Shown here one piece after another: positions 39,715 through 43,384 of a stretch of 43,384 nt of DNA (within the stretch, counting starts at the first letter, position 1; every line of letters begins with the position of its first letter). The notes beneath the pieces are model-generated. The model worked only from the letters and a program-made list of their open reading frames with translations, was not told the origin of the DNA and did not search any database. The stretch lies in contig DFEK01000004.1 in assembly GCA_002368665.1 (NCBI GenBank), positions 1-43,384 on the forward strand, read 5' to 3'. The position numbers and the translations under genes were made by a program. This DNA is from Lachnospiraceae bacterium UBA3804 (lineage in GTDB: Bacteria; Bacillota; Clostridia; Lachnospirales; Lachnospiraceae).

Positions 39715-41700
39715 ATGGAAAAGAAACCGTATTATATCACCACGGCAATTGCATACACTTCCGGTAAGCCTCATATCGGAAACAGCTATGAAATCGTTCT
39801 GGCTGACAGCATTGCCCGGTTTAAGAGAAAAGAAGGCTATGATGTTTTCTTCCAGACCGGAACGGATGAACACGGTCAGAAGATCGAACTCAAAGCCGCA
39901 GAGGCAGGGGTAAGCCCCAAGGAATTCGTCGACAAAGTTGCCGGAGAAATCAAGGCAGTATGCGACTGCCTGAATGTTTCCTACGATAAATTCATCCGTA
40001 CGACGGATCCGTATCACGAGAAGCAGATCCAGAAAATTTTCAAAAGACTGTATGATCAGGGTGACATCTATAAGGGAGCATACGAAGGAATGTACTGCAC
40101 TCCCTGCGAGTCCTTCTGGACGGAGTCACAGTTAAAGGACGGCAAATGCCCGGACTGCGGAAGAGAAGTAAAACCCGCCAAGGAAGAGGCATATTTCTTC
40201 AGAATGAGCAAATATGCGGATCGCCTGATCGAGTATATCAACACCCATCCGGAGTTTATCCAGCCGGTATCGAGAAAGAACGAGATGATGAATAATTTCC
40301 TTCTTCCGGGCCTGCAGGATCTGTGCGTTTCCAGAACCAGCTTTAAATGGGGTATCCCCGTAGATTTCGATGACAAGCATGTAGTATATGTATGGCTGGA
40401 TGCGCTTTCAAACTATATCACCGGAATCGGCTATGACGCAGACGGAAACTCCTCCGAACAGTACAAAAAATACTGGCCGGCGGATTTACACTTAATCGGA
40501 AAGGATATCGTCAGATTCCATACCATTTACTGGCCTATTTTCTTAATGGCACTCGGCGAGCCGCTGCCCAAGCAGGTGTTCGGACATCCATGGCTTTTGG
40601 CCGGAGACGGTAAAATGAGCAAGTCCCTGGGTAACGTGCTTTACGCAGATGACCTTGCCGCGTTCTTCGGCGTGGACGCCGTGCGTTACTTCATGATTCA
40701 CGAGATGCCGTTTGAAAACGACGGATCCATCAGCTGGAGTCTGATGACGGAGAGAATCAATACCGATCTTGCCAACGTACTCGGCAATCTGGTAAACCGT
40801 ACCATCTCCATGAGCAATAAGTATTTCGGAGGAATTGTGGAGAACAAAAACGTTACCGAACCGGTAGACGATGAATTAAAGGCAGTTGCAACGCAGTGCT
40901 ACGGCAAAGTGAAGGCCAAGATGGACGAACTTCGTGTAGCGGATGCCATCACGGAGATCTTCAATCTCTTCAAGCGTTGCAATAAATATATCGACGAGAC
41001 CGCACCCTGGGTGCTGGCAAAGGACGAAGCAAAGAAGGACCGCCTGGCTACTGTTTTATACAATCTGACCGAAGGCATTATTATCGGAGCTTCCCTGCTT
41101 GAGCCGTATCTTCCCGAGACGGCTGAGCGGATTGCAGCACAGTTAAATACATCCTTAAGAGAATTCGATACACTCGGTGAGTTCGGACTGTATCCGAACG
41201 CAAACAAAGTAACCGATACACCGACTCCCTTATTTGCAAGACTGGATATCAAGGATGTTATGGCTGAGGCAGAAAGGATCGCAGCGATCCAGAAAGCGGA
41301 TGCAGCCAGGGAAGAAGGCGGCAGCGCGGAAGAAGAGAAGCCGAAGGACGACGGTATCGACATTGAGCCCAAGGCTACGATCACCTATGACGATTTTGCC
41401 AAACTGCAGTTCCAGGTGGGCGAGATCTTAGCCTGCGAAGAGGTAAAGAAGTCCAGAAAACTCTTATGCTCCCAGGTAAAAGTAGGAAGCAAAGTATTGC
41501 AGATCGTGTCCGGAATCAAGTCCCAGTACTCTCCCGAGGAGATGGTGGGCAAGAAGGTAATGGTTTTGACCAACCTTGCTCCGGCCACATTGGCAGGCAT
41601 TGAATCACAGGGTATGTTAATCTGTGCGGAAGATGCCGAAGGTGCACTTGCGCTGATGATTCCCGAGAATCCGATGCCGAGCGGCGCAGAGATCTGCTAA
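39715..41700 (+). CDS. metG: Methionyl-tRNA synthetase
   Basis: A 661-residue class I synthetase. Signatures: KPHIGN (HIGH type, residues ~18-23), a Zn knuckle with CTPC and CPDC (~residues 126-148), and KMSKS at 300-304. A C-terminal tRNA-binding (Trbp111/EMAP-like) domain starts near residue 560 (YDDFAKLQFQVGEILACEEV) and is joined by an acidic linker. Full length for the dimeric bacterial type. GAGAGGATAA before ATG. Confidence 0.96.
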   Translation: MEKKPYYITTAIAYTSGKPHIGNSYEIVLADSIARFKRKEGYDVFFQTGTDEHGQKIELKAAEAGVSPKEFVDKVAGEIKAVCDCLNVSYDKFIRTTDPYHEKQIQKIFKRLYDQGDIYKGAYEGMYCTPCESFWTESQLKDGKCPDCGREVKPAKEEAYFFRMSKYADRLIEYINTHPEFIQPVSRKNEMMNNFLLPGLQDLCVSRTSFKWGIPVDFDDKHVVYVWLDALSNYITGIGYDADGNSSEQYKKYWPADLHLIGKDIVRFHTIYWPIFLMALGEPLPKQVFGHPWLLAGDGKMSKSLGNVLYADDLAAFFGVDAVRYFMIHEMPFENDGSISWSLMTERINTDLANVLGNLVNRTISMSNKYFGGIVENKNVTEPVDDELKAVATQCYGKVKAKMDELRVADAITEIFNLFKRCNKYIDETAPWVLAKDEAKKDRLATVLYNLTEGIIIGASLLEPYLPETAERIAAQLNTSLREFDTLGEFGLYPNANKVTDTPTPLFARLDIKDVMAEAERIAAIQKADAAREEGGSAEEEKPKDDGIDIEPKATITYDDFAKLQFQVGEILACEEVKKSRKLLCSQVKVGSKVLQIVSGIKSQYSPEEMVGKKVMVLTNLAPATLAGIESQGMLICAEDAEGALALMIPENPMPSGAEIC

Positions 41701-41730
41701 ATCAGTTAGGAAAGAAAACCGGGAACAGCG

Positions 41731-42201
41731 ATGTCGGAAATTTTGATCGGAAAAGCAGGAGAGGACGAGTGGGAAGAGGCCATGGCCTTGGCCTACCGGA
41801 CATTCCGTAAATATGTGGCTGACGGCTATACGAAAGAGGGCGTGGAGAATTTCATCAATTTTATCTCCGACCAGAATCTCTATCGGATGCTGCTCGCTCA
41901 CGAATATCATCTCTGGGTGGCCAAGGATTCGCAAAACCAGACCATCGGGATGGCGACCTTGCGCTCCGGAAATCATATTTCGCTGCTGTTCGTCGATGAA
42001 AAATGGCACCGTAAGGGTGTCGGAAGCGGACTTTTAAAGGAATTGGAGGCATATGCTCTGCAAAACGGCTTCGACTCCATTACCGTAAACGCATCACCTT
42101 ACGGGATTCCGTTTTACCACAGTGTCGGATTTGCCGACACGGCGGAAGAAGTGCTCAGCGGGGGAATGTACATCACCCCCATGAAGAAAGATTTAGAGTA
42201 A
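41731..42201 (+). CDS. GNAT family N-acetyltransferase
   Basis: A 156-residue single-domain acetyltransferase. The acetyl-CoA motif is LLFVDEKWHRKGVGSGLL (~residues 85-105) and the fold ends with HSVGFADTAE. The acceptor substrate is not predictable. It starts 30 bases after metG and precedes the DUF624 gene by 12 bases, so it probably shares transcripts with both. Confidence 0.9.
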   Translation: MSEILIGKAGEDEWEEAMALAYRTFRKYVADGYTKEGVENFINFISDQNLYRMLLAHEYHLWVAKDSQNQTIGMATLRSGNHISLLFVDEKWHRKGVGSGLLKELEAYALQNGFDSITVNASPYGIPFYHSVGFADTAEEVLSGGMYITPMKKDLE

Positions 42202-42213
42202 GGATTTTTTACA

Positions 42214-42990
42214 ATGAAGAAAAATGTTTTAACGGACGGAGACAGCTGGCTTAACCGTGGGTTAAGCCGCCTGTTCGACATCCTTTTGTTCGGCATAATT
42301 ACCATGGTTCTCTGCCTGCCGGTAATCACCATCGGCGCGGCAATCACGGCAAATATGGATGTTTATCTGCAGTGTGCCCTGAAAAAAGACGGAAAACTGT
42401 TTCAGCGGTATTTCAAAGCCTTTGCAAAGAACTTCCTGAAGGCAACACTGATCTGGATTATCCTTCTGATCGTCGGATTGATGATTGCAGGCTTGGTAAT
42501 TATCAGTCTCGGAGATTATGCCAAACTTTCCGAGGGCATGAAAACCTTTATTACGATTTTCTCCCTGCTTATGGCGCTTTTATACTGCCTGACATTTACA
42601 TATGTATTTACGTTACAGGGCAGATATGAGAATAAAATCGGAACGACCATCATCAACGCTTTGATCATCGGAGTCACCAATTTCCCGAGAAGCATTTTTA
42701 TGATTGCGCTGACCGCAGCCCTGACAGCCGTGGGATATTTCTTCCCGGGACTGATTCCGATCTGCGTATTGCTTGAGTTTTCCTTTGTGGATTACTTTGC
42801 GGCCAAGCTGATCGTTCCCGTTCTTGCCAAGCTCGGGGATAAAGAGGCAGCCGGCGAGTACGTGGAAGAAGAAAGCGAAGAAGCCGAAGAAGCCGATTCC
42901 GAACAGCCGGATGAAGGCAAGGCGGAAGAGGCGGAAGACAAAAAGAAAAAGAATCGTTCCCAAAAAGGAAAAAAGCCCGAAAAAGAATAA
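42214..42990 (+). CDS. YesL/DUF624 family membrane protein
   Basis: A 258-residue protein with ~5 membrane helices; the start (SRLFDILLFGIITMVLCLPVITIGAAITANMDVY) is characteristic of DUF624/YesL proteins, often beside carbohydrate ABC-transporter genes, as here. The C-terminal ~50 residues are an unusual, highly charged tail: first Glu/Asp-rich, then Lys-rich (DKKKKNRSQKGKKPEKE), likely cytoplasmic and disordered. Function unknown. Confidence 0.8.
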   Translation: MKKNVLTDGDSWLNRGLSRLFDILLFGIITMVLCLPVITIGAAITANMDVYLQCALKKDGKLFQRYFKAFAKNFLKATLIWIILLIVGLMIAGLVIISLGDYAKLSEGMKTFITIFSLLMALLYCLTFTYVFTLQGRYENKIGTTIINALIIGVTNFPRSIFMIALTAALTAVGYFFPGLIPICVLLEFSFVDYFAAKLIVPVLAKLGDKEAAGEYVEEESEEAEEADSEQPDEGKAEEAEDKKKKNRSQKGKKPEKE

Positions 42991-43118
42991 CAAAATGCAC
43001 AATTTGCGAAAAAAATCTTTGTTTAATTGTAGTATAGGCTTTTGATTCATTTTTCGGTATACTTTTCCAATAGGGTTCGGTATAGCCCAATAATGTATAA
43101 CTTCAGGAGGATTTATTA

Positions 43119-43384
43119 ATGGCAGGATTATCTTTGAGAAACGTATGCAAGGTTTATCCTAACGGTTTCGAAGCAGTTAAGGATTTCAACCTTGAGATTT
43201 CCGATCAGGAATTCATTATTTTCGTTGGACCTTCCGGATGCGGTAAGTCTACTACCCTTCGTATGATCGCAGGTTTGGAAGACATTTCTTCCGGTGAACT
43301 TCGTATCGGCGAGAGATTGGTTAACGATGTAGAACCTAAGGACAGAGACATTGCGATGGTATTCCAGAACTACGCTCTGTATCC
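43119..43384 (+). CDS. Sugar ABC transporter ATPase (MsmK/UgpC type), cut by window end
   Basis: The first 88 codons of an ABC ATPase: Walker A GPSGCGKSTT (~residues 38-47), then RMIAGLEDISSGEL and the Q-loop region DIAMVFQNYALY. This is the MalK/MsmK/UgpC subfamily that energises many carbohydrate importers. ATG 43119 with AGGAGG at 43105-43110. The remaining ~280 residues lie beyond the window. The 128-base gap before it holds a direct repeat TTCGGTATA (43053-43061 and 43076-43084), but no clear promoter. Confidence 0.92.
   Translation, partial: MAGLSLRNVCKVYPNGFEAVKDFNLEISDQEFIIFVGPSGCGKSTTLRMIAGLEDISSGELRIGERLVNDVEPKDRDIAMVFQNYALY

Overview
The window looks like a piece of a Lachnospiraceae-type (Clostridia, monoderm Firmicute) chromosome. 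The grounds are strong AGGAGG-like ribosome sites, TTGACA/TATAAT promoters, tRNA genes without encoded CCA, a transketolase split into two genes, a short eukaryote-like ProS, a Tad pilus locus with DUF5702 and DUF6382-FHA proteins and no secretin, and a DUF624/MsmK-type pair at the right edge. Assignment to a family is inference from gene content; no 16S is present.

Layout. 1-910: five tRNA genes (Asp, Val, Tyr, fMet, Phe) with hairpin-rich spacers and a terminator. 969-6610: a lipoprotein; a TetR regulator behind a perfect 20-bp palindrome, followed by a rifampin-phosphotransferase/PEP-synthase-like dikinase and a methyltransferase; a small leader-like protein; and a FeoB-associated Cys-rich membrane protein plus metallo-beta-lactamase-fold protein behind a DtxR-like box. 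6719-11246: an RND exporter with a large coiled insertion and its TetR regulator. 11331-13709: a DegV protein and a 501-residue protein of unknown function. 13720-15669: a hipBA toxin-antitoxin cassette framed by two 65-bp direct repeats, each of which contains a complete terminator.

15728-24820 is a complete Tad (Flp) pilus locus: two prepilin peptidases, TadZ, the TadA motor, TadB/TadC platform proteins, a 55-residue Flp pilin too short for most gene finders, three pseudopilin-like proteins and an FHA-domain protein. Strong hairpins without U tracts lie after the pilin gene and before the second pseudopilin gene, and most of the machinery genes start with UUG while the pilin uses AUG. 24817-27311: rhomboid protease, HIT protein and a DUF3137-like membrane protein, ending at a bidirectional terminator shared with the minus-strand genes (ACT protein, MurG, polytopic membrane protein; 27370-30210).

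30335-43384 is mostly housekeeping: pgi, proS, ackA, a membrane protein, a deaminase-type amidohydrolase, deoC, split transketolase, metG, an acetyltransferase, a DUF624 protein and the start of a sugar ABC-transporter ATPase. The amidohydrolase, DeoC and transketolase together suggest salvage of (deoxy)nucleosides into the pentose phosphate pathway, feeding glycolysis (Pgi) and acetate formation (AckA).

The best candidates for something unusual are the direct-repeat-framed hipBA cassette, the TetR/dikinase/methyltransferase drug-response-like module, the long inverted repeat inside the Tad operon, and the Tad pseudopilin carrying two Cys/His metal-binding-like repeats.
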